Part shown: piece after piece, positions 36,905-49,543 of the stretch
Position numbering within the stretch: the first letter of the stretch is position 1
Layout of the letters: every line of letters starts with the position of its first letter
Origin: Caprella mutica
Taxonomy: Eukaryota; Arthropoda; Malacostraca; Amphipoda; Caprellidae
Direction of reading: 5' to 3'
DNA length: 64,000 bases
NCBI GenBank assembly: GCA_947561585.1
Contig: CANNZV010001152.1
Location: 93,056 to 157,055 of the forward strand
Position numbers and translations under genes: made by a program
The notes under the pieces: generated by a model
The model's database searches: none
Told to the model about the DNA's origin: nothing
Seen by the model: the letters and a program-made list of their open reading frames with translations, nothing else

Positions 36905-37668
36905 AGGTGATAGGACAATTACCAACCGGACAATTGCCACCCTAATGATATTATTATTAGAATTGTAATAATATGCTTTAAATCATAGATATTAAGAATA
37001 TCATAGTTGAGAAAAATTGAATTGAATTGAACTCTATATACGAGTGGTTTAAAATGAAACAATAGTTTTCAATCCTCTCTGTTTATAATATTTTCAAGAT
37101 ACATGATTATGAAAACATATTGTTACAATCCTAATTATTATTATCAGGATTCTTCACATGAAAATTTTCTTAATTGAATAGTAATGATAATACCTATTGT
37201 TTGTCCACTATCAATTAATAATATATATATTACTTTACTGGGTGAGATAATAAAGATTTTATCACCAATTGATCATGAATCAATAATGTTGTAAATTGGT
37301 AACGTTAAACATGTACTTAATTTGAACGAATGATTTCCAATACTGTAGCTTGCCATATATTAAATATTTAATATTTATACTTTATAATGATAGTGGTGAT
37401 AAAGGAAGAAATATTTATATATAATGGATATGATCAATAGTATGATAGAAATCTAGTACATGATGGAAATAAATCATGTAAAAACAATATGTAATTTATT
37501 ATATCACCAATCGGATTTTTTTTTTACAAATAACAATGAATAATGAAATTTGTAGCTTAAAATGTAAAAAATTAATGATTAATCGTATAAGAAAAACTAT
37601 GCATATTTTATCACTATCTTATAAGTTAAGAGGCATGATAATAATTATTTGGGTGGCAATTGTCCAAC
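36905..37668. mobile_element. Foldback element, ACAATTGCCACCC words, copy 2
   Basis: The left end reads GGTGATAGGACAATTACCAA then CCGGACAATTGCCACCC; the right end is GGGTGGCAATTGTCC. The interior aligns with the element at 56119-57045, for example AAAACATATTGTTACAATCC beside TAATTATTATTATCAGGATT. The terminal arrays are reduced to one or two words each. No target duplication was seen, so the outer limits are approximate. Confidence 0.7.
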
Positions 37669-37681
37669 TTATAAGTTGTAT

Positions 37682-37930
37682 TTATTCCTGAGACCGAATA
37701 TTCCGAAACCGAAATTTTCGAGATCGAATTTTCCGGTCAAATCTCATTTTAAATAAATGTCAAAACATGTTTAAATTACTAATGTTATTTATCATTTTAC
37801 ATCGGTTAATGATGTTATCTGCTTTTAATAAATAAACTACTCACATTTTAGTACTCATAATTTCAACTTATGAAACACCGGCCGTTATAAACTGAGACCT
37901 AATTTTCCAAGATAGATATTTCCTAGAACC
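37682..37930. repeat. Foldback-like terminal remnant
   Basis: Words of GAGACCGAATATTCCGAAAC type (37690-37735) and a terminus …TTTCCTAGAACC at 37930. Inverted, this gives the GGTTCTAGGAAA anchor also found at 29520. It looks like the right end of another foldback family; the left end was not found. Confidence 0.5.
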
Positions 37931-38537
37931 TTGAGAAGGAGGGTTGTTTGCATGAAAATGACCTTTCTTTTGAACGCAGCAGGTTTCCTTTTCAATGAAC
38001 AATTTCACCCTTCAAAAGTTAACACAATTAGCCTAATTTATTTTCACTCCTTCTGGATAAAATAATCACAGCTCCCCTCCCATATAGACATCAAATTCGC
38101 TAATTAGTCTTAAGATACTTCTCCCTTATGTGTATCCTTTCGAAAAGAGGCCTGGTAACAGGTGAAACAGAAGAGGCAATTAGTTTCATTATTCTACAAT
38201 GGGTGTTTTTGAGAAGTCTTCCACACAGACACTCCTAAAATCTGTATCACTGGTTTCCAATGAGTTCTCTCTTGGTCAAGGACAAGTTATGTCTCGTAGC
38301 TACTTTTTATTTGATCCTATCCTTGCGAGTAATCTTCTTCAGGGGATCAGTAATATATTTCTTCACTGTACGTTGCCGTAAATATAATAAATTCAATTTT
38401 ACAGCATAAATGATATTCTTTTGAAAAGTAGAACCGCTGTTTTTTCTAGAAATGTAGCGGTAGCGGCAGGGGCGCTACTTTATTTTACATGTAACGCAGT
38501 GGCTTTTCAAAGTAGCGCTGCCCACATCTGTAGGTAG

Positions 38538-39370
38538 ATATTCAAAATGATGAAATTCAGAGTACTTTTACAAAACACTCTAGTTTTCCTTTATGCCATC
38601 ATTACGCAATGACCGAACTGTACGAGTTAATCTCAAGTATAATTTTTCGTGACTGTGAGTTAGGTTAAATAATCATTTCAGGATATTAAAAACAAAAGTA
38701 GTTACCAAGGGAGCGTAAACGCATTCCTTTAAAATTTAAATTTAAATTATATTCAATTGGTATAGGACTGGGAAACTGTAGCTGAACGAATATTTCAAAT
38801 GTGTTATTTATATGCTAATTCAATATTGATTCTATATGTTGATCGTCGTTCAACTACTAATAATAATATCAGTTATTTCTGAACATCAGTCAAGTTTTGG
38901 CAATACTCGTGAAATCTTATATGCAAATTTAAAATGTAATATGCCTGGAAAGTTAAAGAGTTTTCTCTGTATTTCTCAAGGGAAAAATAAAAACCAGTTC
39001 ACAATATTTCTAATATTCTTTTATTAAAATCTATTAAAAGAAATATTTACATATACATATTCTAAAATATTAAAGGTAATTGATTAGATCACGTCATTAA
39101 GATATTTGTTATCATTTAAAATGTAAGAAATTAATGGAAACAAAAGATGGAATATTTGGGAGCTGTTTGAAAATTTACAAACATCATTCGATTTTGAATT
39201 GCAGTGACAGAGTTTTATCACGTAATTAAAAACGTAAATTTAAACATAATTAGATATTATTAGAGTTCCTATAAGAACAGATTGACATAATATTATTCAG
39301 AAAAAAAATATTATGAAGTGAAAATGAGAAAAAATCATGGCAGATTTTAAAAATTACTTAAAAAATTAAA
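38538..39370. other. Non-coding stretch
   Basis: No gene recognised. A plus frame at 38836-39027 opens with a hydrophobic stretch but is AT-rich, short and lacks splice or polyadenylation context. Confidence 0.35.
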
Positions 39371-39376
39371 GTAGTC

Positions 39377-40492
39377 ACTACAGACATTAATTAAAGGACT
39401 CACTACAGACATTAATTAAAGGACTCACTACAGATATTAATTAAAGGACTCACTACAGACATTAATTAAAGGACTCAGTACAGACATTAATTAAAGGACT
39501 CACTGCATACATTAATTAAAGGACTCACTGCATACATTAATTAAAGGACTCACTGCATACATTAATTAAAGGACTCACTACATACATTAATTAAAGGACT
39601 CACTGCATACATTAATTAAAGGACTCACTACAGACATTAATTAAAGGACTCCCTACATACATTAATTAAAGGACTCACTACAGACATTAATTAAAGGACT
39701 CCCTACATACATTAATTAAAGGACTCACTACAGACATTAATTAAAGGACTCCCTACATACATTAATTAAAGGACTCACTGCATACATTAATTAAAGGACT
39801 CACTGCATACATTAATTAAAGGACTCACTGCATACATTAATTAAAGGACTCCCTACATACATTAATTAAAGGACTCACTGCATACATTAATTAAAGGACT
39901 CACTGCATACATTAATTAAAGGACTCACTACATACATTAATTAAAGGACTCCCTACATACATTAATTAAAGGACTCACTGCATACATTAATTAAAGGACT
40001 CCCTACATACATTAATTAAAGGACTCACTGCATACATTAATTAAAGGACTCACTGCATACATTAATTAAAGGACTCACTGCATACATTAATTAAAGGACT
40101 CCCTACATACATTAATTAAAGGACTCACTGCATACATTAATTAAAGGACTCACTGCATACATTAATTAAAGGACTCACTACATACATTAATTAAAGGACT
40201 CCCTACATACATTAATTAAAGGACTCACTACAGACATTAATTAAAGGACTCCCTACATACATTAATTAAAGGACTCACTGCATACATTAATTAAAGGACT
40301 CACTGCATACATTAATTAAAGGACTCACTACATACATTAATTAAAGGACTCCCTACATACATTAATTAAAGGACTCACTGCATACATTAATTAAAGGACT
40401 CACTGCATACATTAATTTAAGGACTCACTGCATACATTAATTAAAGGACTCACTGCATACATTAATTAAAGGACTCACTGCATACATTAATC
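39377..40492. repeat. 25-bp minisatellite just downstream of a stop codon
   Basis: About 44 units of ATTAATTAAAGGACTCACTG plus CATAC, with ACAGAC, CCCTAC and ACTACATAC variants arranged in higher-order blocks. In the sense of the minus-strand gene it begins 14 bases after the stop codon at 40506. Each unit read on that strand contains GCAGTGAGTCC, which fits a 5' splice-site consensus. It therefore lies in the 3' UTR or immediate downstream flank. Confidence 0.95.
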
Positions 40493-40505
40493 AAAGTCCA
40501 TCTCG

Positions 40506-43500
40506 TCAGTCCGAGTAGTATTTATATCCATAATAAGACCTCACTTTGGTAGTCTCAGCTTTGATTAACTCTGTCAAAGGAAATGAAATGGCTTTAATAC
40601 AAATATTTGACATCGAATTAGATAAAATAAAAATGAACGAGCAGTTGTTATTGTTAATATTTATGCCTGCTTAAAAACAAGATCTATTAACTTACACACT
40701 AACCACTATGTCTTATATTGTGTAGAACTCAGTTATTTCACCTTATCATTTCTTGCAATGATTTATCACCAATGAATCTTTTCTATTCCTTTAAGTGTTA
40801 GAATAAAGTACTATTTATTATTAACTAAATGCTCACCTATATTTATGTATCCGTGAGTACAATGAGCTCTGATGTAACTCCCATCCTCCGCATCATCGTC
40901 TGCATTGTCTCCACTTTGGATTACTATCTCATTCTTGTAGATGCAATGTCCCACAGGAAATGCTGTCAAATATTATCATTGGTACAGGTACATGTATAGA
41001 GAAATCAATTTCCAATATGAATTTTGCAAAAACCAAATCAAGCAATTTAAAATTTACAGTTGCGTTCATATATTTATTTATGCTAGTGCATCACTACATT
41101 TATAAATTTTTTCAAAATTTGATTGGGGTGCTATATAATGATTTTTGTAGGTAAAAAATATCTAGGAGATATATTTAGTTCAAATGCGATTGATAAGTAA
41201 TGGAATTATTAAGCAAATTGAATATTTCAGACCATGTGTCAACTAAATCAATTCCACCAATCAAGTGCGATAAAAATTACAGTTTTGATAATTAGATTTC
41301 TAAAGCCTGTCAATAAATACCTTCATCCATCACCATATAAACCGGAACTGCTTTCCTAACGTGCGGAGGAAGCTTCTTCCTTACGTAAATTTTCTTGGAG
41401 TAAAGACAGTCTCCTTCAGCGAACAGGAACATTTTCGCACCTAGTGGACCAAAAACACACTGAGTAGGTACACATCGTAGCATTTGGTCACCGACAGTAC
41501 TCGGAAAATAGGAGGTAGTATAGGTCATGATTCATGAACCATTCTGACCCTTAGGAATTACTTATTGACCTGTCATGACCCATGTTAAAGTCACTTTCCG
41601 AATACTATGAGCCCAATTGTTGTTATTTTACCCTATGAAATGTATATCTAATCTTGCTAGGGTTGAAGTAGGATTTTCAGATCAAATTAGGGTTTTAAAT
41701 CTAATAAGCTATTCAAAATTTAGGCAAAATAAAGAATACTTCATCAGATTCCGAAATACATTAAAATGGGCATAAGCTGCTAAGTAATATATTTTCATTG
41801 TAATAACTAATTGTTATTCATTCACTATAATAGTTAGTAAATATTAGTTAATTAAAGTCACTTTCAGTTATATACGTTTCCAGAGAAAATTATAGTCAAT
41901 CTTAAGAGATTGAAAAGATACCCCTTTTAGTATTTTAAAATTCACCGTAAATTTCTGTTTGGTGACATTTCTCCTACGAATATAAGTCATTTATTGAAAT
42001 AATCTCCTGAATTGAGAAATTGACCTGAGTATATCTCCATATAAGTTATTATTACATTAATGAAGTTATGAAGCACTAGAGTTATATAGGACCCGAATTA
42101 TGAAATGGGCTAGAGTTATGAAATAGTTTTCTATGTTTTAATTATAGAAAATGACAGCGTTAAGAATTGCGTCACAGTTATTCCTCAATGACCATAGTTT
42201 TCTATGATTTAAATCATAGAAGACTATCTAATGACCCGAGATATGAAGTGACACTGAGTTATGAAAAACTCAGAGGGTTCACTGCAGCACCAACCTCTAT
42301 TTGCTGACCAGGTAGCACATTCAATGTGGGATTCTTTATGCTCTGGTGGATAGAAATGGGATTCTCTGAAGATAGCCACGTCAACAAAATACTTCTTGAA
42401 GCGCTCTGTTTTCGTCACAGTTTTGGGAGCAGGAGGATCGGGAATTAGAAACTCAACCTGAAAATTAATAACTTGGGGAGTTATCAGGAAAGAGAGTTTA
42501 ACTACAAAAAATTTAGATTAATAATTTTGTGATGAATTAACATTTACACTCATATAAAAATTCTGAGAGATTTTTTAGAGAGAAAAGTGTTTCAAGTTTA
42601 CCCAATAAGTAAGACCGTGACACTAAGTGCATATACAGTGATATACTATAATTTTGGTATGCTTATCTGTTTTAAGAGCTTGAGAGTGTTTCAGTGTGAT
42701 GCACTTTAGTGTCTTATCTATTATAAGTAAATATTAGCGATGATATATCTACATTGAAACTTCACTGTGTTCCATTACAAACGTCCTTTTCGAATTTTGA
42801 ATTAGAAACATTTAAACTTTGTCAAATGTCATTATAGAGACACCATTTTAAAGTAAAAGAATGGATTTTTAAGATTATTAAACAATTATTGTACTATATC
42901 GAATTTATTGTCTTATATCGTTTCACGGATATGTCGAGGATTTTCATTTGTCCACACTCCGTCGTTCGATCTGGTTTTTGATGGAGGCAAAAGAACTTCT
43001 CGTCTCTCCAAAAGATTCTATTGACAATGTTGGACAGTAGCTGCAGAATCCACTGACAAAACTGCCTTATCTGTGTTTTGTGGATATCGGTTAATGGTTG
43101 AACTGAATTGTAATGAAACAAGTACGAAATAAAAGCAAGCTTTTCTGTGAGAGAAAATGGGGGTTTGATAGAACCTGTCTCATTGAAAAGACCATGAACT
43201 CTTGTGAACTTTTTGGGGTGGTAAGATTTAGCCGCTCTTCCACTGATCTTGAAGTGAAGCATGAATTCTCGGCGTACTGTTGAAGGAGAAGGTGTTTTGG
43301 CAAACTACATTACGATCCTTTTCTTTTTAAGTTCAGAAAACATTTTTCAGGTTGAAGATGGTTGAAGATCACTGCGAATTTTGTTGGGTGAAGAAAATTC
43401 ACTCTTTATGAATAAAATGGCGTACTATACATAATACGACTTGAAACCTTTTAAGTTCTCCCAATTCGCACTTGAATAATTAATCTTCTGATGGAACACA

Positions 43501-46075
43501 GTGTACTCTATTTTATTCACCACCTCTATTTCACTATTACTCCTTATTGCGCTAATTAGTAAATAAATAACACTATCGCCCTATTTATGCTACACACTAT
43601 TTACCCTATTTATGCTACACACTATTCACCCTATTTATGCTACACACTATTCACCCTATTTATGCTACACACTATTCACCCTATTTATGCTACACACTAT
43701 TCACCCTATTTATGCTACACACTATTCACCCTATTTATGCTACACACTATTCACCCTATTTATGCTACACACTATTCACCCTATTTATGCTACACACTAT
43801 TCACCCTATTTATGCTACACACTATTTACCCTATTTATGCTACACACTATTCACCCTATTTATGCTACACACTATTCACCCTATTTATGCTACACACTAT
43901 TCACCCTATTTATGCTACACACTATTCACCCTATTTATGCTACACACTATTCACCCTATTTATGCTACACACTATTTACCCTATTTATGCTACACACTAT
44001 TCACCCTATTTATGCTACACACTATTCACCCTATTTATGCTACACACTATTCACCCTATTTATGCTACACACTATTCACCCTATTTATGCTACACACTAT
44101 TCACCCTATTTATGCTACACACTATTTACCCTATTTATTACACACATTATTTACCCTATTTATGTGACTATTACTTACGTAGGGTTTCATTCTCTCGTCC
44201 AGTGTCAGGAAAATCTGTAGCTGTAATGAAATAAAATGTTACTGAAATAAATAAAACATCTCTAACAATTAAACACCTTCTCTAACAATTACACACCTTC
44301 TCTAACAATTACACACCTTCTCTAACAATTACACACCTTCTCTAACAATTATACACCTTCTCCAACAATTACACACCTTCTCCAACAATTAAACACCTTC
44401 TCTAACAATTACACACCTTCTCTAACAATTACACACCTTCTCTAACAATTACACACCTTCTCTAGCAATTATACACCTTCTCTAACAATTCCACACCTTC
44501 TCTAACAATTACACACCTTCTCTAACAATTCCACACCTTCTCTAACAATTACACACCTTCTCTAACAATTCCACACCTTCTCTAACAATTCCACACCTTC
44601 TCTAACAATTCCACACCTTCTCCAACAATTACACACCTTCTCCAACAATTACACACCTTCTCTAACAATTCCACACCTTCTCTAACAATTCCACACCTTC
44701 TCTAACAATTACACACCTTCTCCAACAATTACACACCTTCTCCAACAATTACACACCTTCTCTAACAATTACACACCTTCTCTAACAATTACACACCTTC
44801 TCTAACAATTCCACACCTTCTCTAACAATTCCACACCTTCTCTAACAATTCCACACCTTCTCCAACAATTCCACACCTTCTCCAACAATTACACACCTTC
44901 TCCAACAATTCCACACCTTCTCTAACAAGTACACACCTTCTCTAACAAGTACACACCTTCTCTAACAATTACACACCTTCTCTAACAATTACACACCTTC
45001 TCTAACAATTACACACCTTCTCTAACAATTCCACACCTTCTCTAACAATTCCACACCTTCTCTAACAATTCCACACCTTCTCTAACAATTCCACACCTTT
45101 TCTAACAATTCCACACCTTTTCTAACAATTACACACCTTTTCTAACAATTACACACCTTTTCTAACAATTACACACCTTTTCTAATAATTACACACCTTT
45201 TCTAACAATTACACACCTTCTCTAACAATTCCACACCTTCTCTAACAATTCCACACATTCTCTAACAATTCCACATCTTTTCTAACAATTCCACATCTTT
45301 TCTAACAATTCCACATCTTTTCTAACAATTCCACATCTTTTCTAACAATTCCACATCTTCTCTAACAATTCCACACCTTCTCTAACAATTCCACACCTTC
45401 TCTAACAATTCCACACCTTCTCTAACAATTCCACACCTTCTCTAACAATTCCACACCTTCTCTAACAATTCCACACCTTCTCTAACAATTCCACACCTTC
45501 TCTAACAATTCCACACCTTCTCTAACAATTCCACACCTTCTCTAACAATTCCACATCTTCTCTAACAATTCCACTCCTTCTCTAACAATTCCACACCTTC
45601 TCTAACAATTCCACTCCTTCTCTAACAATTCCACTCCTTCTCTAACAATTCCACACCTTCTCTAACAATTACACACCTTCTCTAACAATTACACACCTTC
45701 TCTAACAATTACACACCTTCTCTAACAATTCCACACCTTTTCTAACAGTTACACACCTTTTCTAACAATTACACACCTTTTCTAACAATTACACACCTTC
45801 TCTAACAATTTCACACCTTCTCTAACAATTCCACACATTCTCTAACAATTTCACACCTTCTCTAACAATTTCACATCTTCTCTAACAATTCCCCACCTTC
45901 TCTTTTAATTCCACACCTTCTCTAACAATTCCACACCTTCTCTAACAATTCCACTCCTTCTCTAACAATTCCACACCTTCTCTAACAACTCAATTCAATT
46001 TCTAACAATTTGTTATCGTTTACTCACCATCATTAGTTTCAAACTAACACTCCAGACAATTATAAAAGTTTTCAT
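40506..46075 (-). CDS. Secreted cysteine-containing protein, unrecognised, six exons
   Basis: Exons on the minus strand: 46028-46075, 44179-44220, 42291-42457, 41321-41499, 40837-40962, 40506-40570. They join in phase to 208 residues. The first two exons give MKTFIIVWSVSLKLMM and LQIFLTLDERMKPY, a signal-peptide-like start. The mature part includes ERFKKYFVDVAIFRESHF, ECATWSANRG, MLRCVPTQCVFGPLG, EGDCLYSKKIYVRKKLPP, FPVGHCIYKNEIVIQSGD and YIRAHCTHGYINI, with seven cysteines, so disulfides are likely if it is exported. I recognise no family. Donors and acceptors are good (GTGAGT, GTAAGT, TTTGACAG) except the exon 3 donor: GGTTG|GTGCTG preserves the frame, while AGAG|GTTGGT does not. A MITE starts a few bases inside that intron. 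Three of its junctions or ends carry long minisatellites. Transcript evidence would settle exons 3 and 4. Confidence 0.65.
42058..42286. mobile_element. MITE with GAGTTATGAAG word ends, copy 2
   Basis: Shares with the element at 32244-33150 the GAGTTATGAAG words, the central TTTTCTATGATTTAAATCAT block and the right terminus GGGTTCACTG. The left TIR is degraded. The right end stops within about five bases of the predicted exon 3 donor of the secreted-protein gene. Confidence 0.7.
42894..43335 (-). pseudogene. Tc1/mariner-like transposase relic with internal deletion
   Basis: One open frame runs from about 43330 to a stop at 42894. It starts AKTPSPSTVRREFMLHFK and ISGRAAKSYHPKKFTRVH, then LFNETGS, a paired-type N-terminal HTH. 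It then jumps to QIRQFCQWIL and NRIFWRDEKFFCLHQKPDRT, the block around the DE acidic pair. The HTH linker and the third catalytic region are missing, so it is an inactive deletion derivative. It lies in intron 2 of the secreted-protein gene. Confidence 0.75.
43572..44178. repeat. 25-bp minisatellite starting at a splice donor
   Basis: About 24 units of ATGCTACACACTATTCACCC plus TATTT. On the minus strand the first unit begins at the donor GT of exon 2 (44178): GTAAGTAATAG…CATAAATAGG, followed by GTAAAT and GTGAAT units with the same spacing. Each unit therefore carries an AGG|GTRAAT donor-like site. The long plus-strand frames of 176-215 codons only translate the array. Confidence 0.95.
44261..45985. 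repeat. 20-bp minisatellite in intron 1
   Basis: About 86 units of TCTAACAATTCCACACCTTC, with ACACACC, TTTTCT and ACTCC variants clustered in blocks. It fills nearly all of intron 1 of the secreted-protein gene. In transcript sense it begins about 15-40 bases after the exon 1 donor, where TTGTTAGAAATTGAATTGAG already resembles a diverged unit. Confidence 0.95.
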
Positions 46076-46797
46076 TTCACTACAGCTGATATTGTACAGT
46101 CAATATAATAAAATTCGTTACTCTTATTACAATTATACCTTTATCTAATTCATAATACTTCATCATAATGGTATATATAAAATATTCATCTTTCACAATT
46201 TTTTCATCCGTTTAAATTATTCATATTCATGTAATGAGTTTAAATGATCTTTTCTTAGGTAATGACAGTTGAAATAGTAGTATAGTTCACTATTTTTGAT
46301 AAAATGAACGTAACCTAAATTTACAGATTTCTTGAATTATGACACTGATTAATTAAACAGTCACAAGAATAATTTAAAGGATTTAAGTTCATACTTTTAA
46401 GGGTACTAAATGGTTTACTTTTCAGCTTTTATCATGAATATGAAACCAAGTTATCTTAAAGAAACTTAATACCTATGCTTACATTTTCATGAAACAAATC
46501 CAAATCTCGAAATGATTAAAATAACTAATAACTAATTTTCCAATATACTTTATAGGAACATTTCATTGAAAGATATTTTGGTAAATTTGTGCTTTAGCTC
46601 GCCCAACGACTTTCGATATTTTGACGCTAAATATTGGTTAAAGGAGCCATTTTAAGACTTTTTTCAAGAATACTATTTGTTGTGCAAATGCTTCGTTTTC
46701 GAGATATAGCGCAATTAAGTTTATGGTAGGAATAACATTAAGTTTGAAGAAAACGCAAGGCTTTCCGCCTTTTAGATTTTTGTGACATGAAATCTTG
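46076..46797. other. Upstream flank of the secreted-protein gene
   Basis: The promoter should lie here (transcription goes leftward from about 46.1 kb), but no clear core promoter motif stands out in this AT-rich sequence. No other gene recognised. GAAATCTTG at 46789-46797 is the left target duplication of the next element. Confidence 0.4.
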
Positions 46798-48154
46798 CGT
46801 GCCCAGTAAATTCCACCGCGGAAAGTTCCACCAGGAAGATTCCACCGGCGTTAAATGCAAGATGTGGAAAATTCCACCGCAGAAGATTCCACCATTTTGA
46901 AAAAAATATACAAATAAACAGTATAAATAAACAGTTTATTTTAAAATGTATTTCTAGTCTAGGTAATTGATAATAATAAATGAACAAATCTTCCTTTTAA
47001 ATATAATCCATCATATGAGCATTAAATATTTAACTGGTTACCTAATAGTGACAGACTATGACGCTGTTATTGGAACACCAACCTGTGACAACACTGATAA
47101 ATTTAGCTTTTTGAATCTATCAGGAGAAACACTGAAATTCAGATTTTAATATTTGATACAAAAATAAATTTTTTCAGGTTTCATTATTGAAAAGGTTAAT
47201 ATTAAGCAGTAATATGACAAGTATGTTCTTAATGTCTATTTCTTTATAGTCAATTTAAATCAGAGTCCTGCTGAGCCGCATTACTAAGATGTTACATATC
47301 AAAAGAAACTCAGTACGTGTTATCATTTATATATCTTATGATTTATATATCTTATGTGAGTTTAGAAGTTATGATTTTTATTCGTAGGTCTGTAGTTTCA
47401 GGTCGAAGCTAGTTAATGTACCGCAATTTACCTGCTTAACTCTATGTTAAAAATTTAGTTGAAACGCATTATATTAAAACTTTATTTAGTTATAGTTTCA
47501 AAAGAGATTATTAAACAGTTACAGAGAGTTTCAGCTTTATAATTTTTCTTTTTATATGAAAATATGTCGATACTAATTAAACATTTTATTTCAATACGTG
47601 TCAAATTTATACTTTAATTCCACCTTTTATCGTCGCTGATTTAAACTGAAATAAATTTTGGTACATTAAAAAACTTGGGTGATAGATAATATATATAAAA
47701 ATAATTTATGTTACAAACAAAATATTATCCTTAATTTCAGTTTCATCATATATATGTTTAAAAGAGAATCAAACGGAATCTGAATTGTTGGTCACTGAGG
47801 CAGTGGAACTTTATTGTTGAATTTGCACGATTTAAATTTTCTTAAAAATTTAATTGATTCATATTTAAAAGATCGTTTGATCTGTATATAATTTCGTATG
47901 TTCGCCTTAGCTTATCTCGTTGTTCTTGACTTAACATATTCTTATAATTTCTTTAATGTCTAACTAATGAAATGTTGTTCGGTTACCAAAGAAAAAAAAA
48001 TTTCTTTAAAAAGTTAATATTAAATGAAATTCAATATTATGCGGTGGAACCTTCCGTGGTGGAATTTACCGGCGGTGGAATATTCCGTGGTGGAACTTAC
48101 CAGCGGTGGAACTTTCCGTGGTGGAATATTCCGCGGGGGAATTTACTCAGAACC
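46798..48154. mobile_element. Foldback element, GGAATTTTCCACCGCGG words
   Basis: A perfect 9-bp direct repeat GAAATCTTG flanks it (46789-46797 and 48155-48163). The ends are CGTGCCCAGTAAATTCC and the inverse of GGTTCTGAGTAAATTCC. They are followed by short arrays of GGTGGAAYNTTCC-type words (46805-46895 and, inverted, 48040-48140). The ~1.1 kb interior is AT-rich with no recognised gene. A separate MITE begins 15 bases beyond the right duplication. Confidence 0.9.
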
Positions 48155-48178
48155 GAAATCTTGGTGTCATGAAACTGT

Positions 48179-48574
48179 TAATGCAGTTCACTGTATCCGC
48201 TAGTTTGTTGTACTGCACACATCATGACTGTTTAACGACCTGGCAGGGGGGTGGGGGGGATGGCACGCCCCCCGATGTTCTTATTTGTGATGTTAATGTA
48301 CCTTTCCAGACCCCCAAACTTAACCTAACCTGTCGGAAACTTAATTGCGCTACATCTCGAAAACTAAGCATTTGCACAATAAAATAAATGGCACGCCCCC
48401 CGAAATACATATATCGAATATATTTCCAGTTTCCGTGATATTTTCAATTTATTACTTCAATGCTGATATATGTGTAATGGGGGGAGTGCCGCCCCCCCAT
48501 ACCCCCCTGCCAGGTCCTTAAACAATCATGAAGTGTGCAGTACAACAAACTAGCGGATACAACAATCTGCATTA
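48179..48574. mobile_element. MITE with GTATCCGCTAGTTTG ends
   Basis: Inverted ends TAATGCAGTTCACTGTATCC and the inverse of TAATGCAGATTGTTGTATCC, both followed by GCTAGTTTGTTGTACTGCAC. G-rich and C-rich tracts lie symmetrically inside (CTGGCAGGGGGG and CCCCCCTGCCAG). Half-copies lie at 20661-20990. The frames at 48106-48410 are by-products. Confidence 0.8.
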
Positions 48575-48579
48575 CGGTT

Positions 48580-49534
48580 ATCTTTGACCAAGAAGCGTGA
48601 AAACACGATTTTTTTCAAAGTTCCCAATCCTTCAGTAATACATAGGAAATAAATAAATTTAAACCCTCATATCTCAAAAACTATTAGTTTCTACAAAAAA
48701 CGGTTTTGATTTTCGGATTCTATGGACAAAAATACATATAAAAAATTTAATTTGAAATAAATTTGGTGGGGTTCGTCAAATGATAAAGACCCAAAAAAAC
48801 TATTTAATTATTATCATAGCTGAATTTTCCATATTTTATGGGAATTTATACATTTGAATATAGTAGCTACTGTCATCAAATAAATTCATTAATATCAAAC
48901 AAATTATCCAAACACAAATTGTTCAATGAAAAAATTAACACATTTACCGCCATTATACACGATTAAAAAGTACATATAAATTTGAACACTTTCACTATCA
49001 CAGTCCAAAGAGTTGTACAAAATGAAACCTTGCAATGAGAGCTAACAATGAAGACTGAAATGAACAGGTGAGTTGAACCGCACAGGTGTGCTAAGAAATA
49101 CATGTGCAACTATGAATATTATTAGGGGCTTTAACGTCTAATAATAATTTGAATTCACTGAATATTTCCCTTGCAGTAACTAGTAAGAATCTCAGATAAA
49201 TATTCCTTACATCTCCATAGTGCTATAAATTACCTAGGATGTCATCTAGTTATTGAGATAGTATATCAGAATAAAAGCCTTCTATTGAACCAGGGTACAG
49301 TAACATAAAGTGTAAGGTAGCTAGCAGACGACGCCAAAATATGACGTCACATGTTTTGTTTGTGACCCAGCGGCAACTAATACCTCGTATTTGCATGTTA
49401 ATATTGAGAAATTTAAAGTCATTTAATAAGTGTTTCGTGTAATGAATAGTAAAAAAATAGCGATCGAAACCTAAAATTTAGTGTGTTTATATTTTTCTGT
49501 TCTCCTCTTTTACTTATATATAAAAAAATAGGGT
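48580..49534. other. Non-coding stretch
   Basis: No gene or clear repeat recognised in this AT-rich sequence. Confidence 0.4.
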
Positions 49535-49543
49535 CTTAAACAT

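Larger units (their letters stand above)
35628..38530. mobile_element. hAT-like element with GCGCTAC word ends, carrying nested insertions
   Basis: The left end is CAGAGGTGGGCACAGCGCCG and the right end is the inverse of CAGATGTGGGCAGCGCTACT; CAGNGGTGGGCA is a classic hAT terminus. TAGGTAG (7 bp) flanks both sides (35621-35627 and 38531-38537), near the 8 bp expected for hAT. Both ends carry dispersed GCGCTACTTT-type words (35640-35800 and 38455-38518). Inside lie foldback fragments at 36066-36146, 36905-37668 and 37682-37930. The minus frame around 38030-38400 may be a decayed transposase end, but I could not confirm it. Confidence 0.6.

Noticed and set aside
41310..41528. ATG at 41528 as a start codon
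   Set aside because: The first codons lie in the pyrimidine-rich acceptor region; exon 4 is better begun at 41499, which keeps phase with exons 3 and 5.
43587..44234. Three overlapping plus frames of 176-215 codons
   Set aside because: They are translations of the 25-bp minisatellite in all three frames; 25 bp without stops gives long frames automatically.
39377..45985. Resemblance to CRISPR arrays
   Set aside because: Units are directly adjacent with no unique spacers, and the context is a eukaryotic gene.
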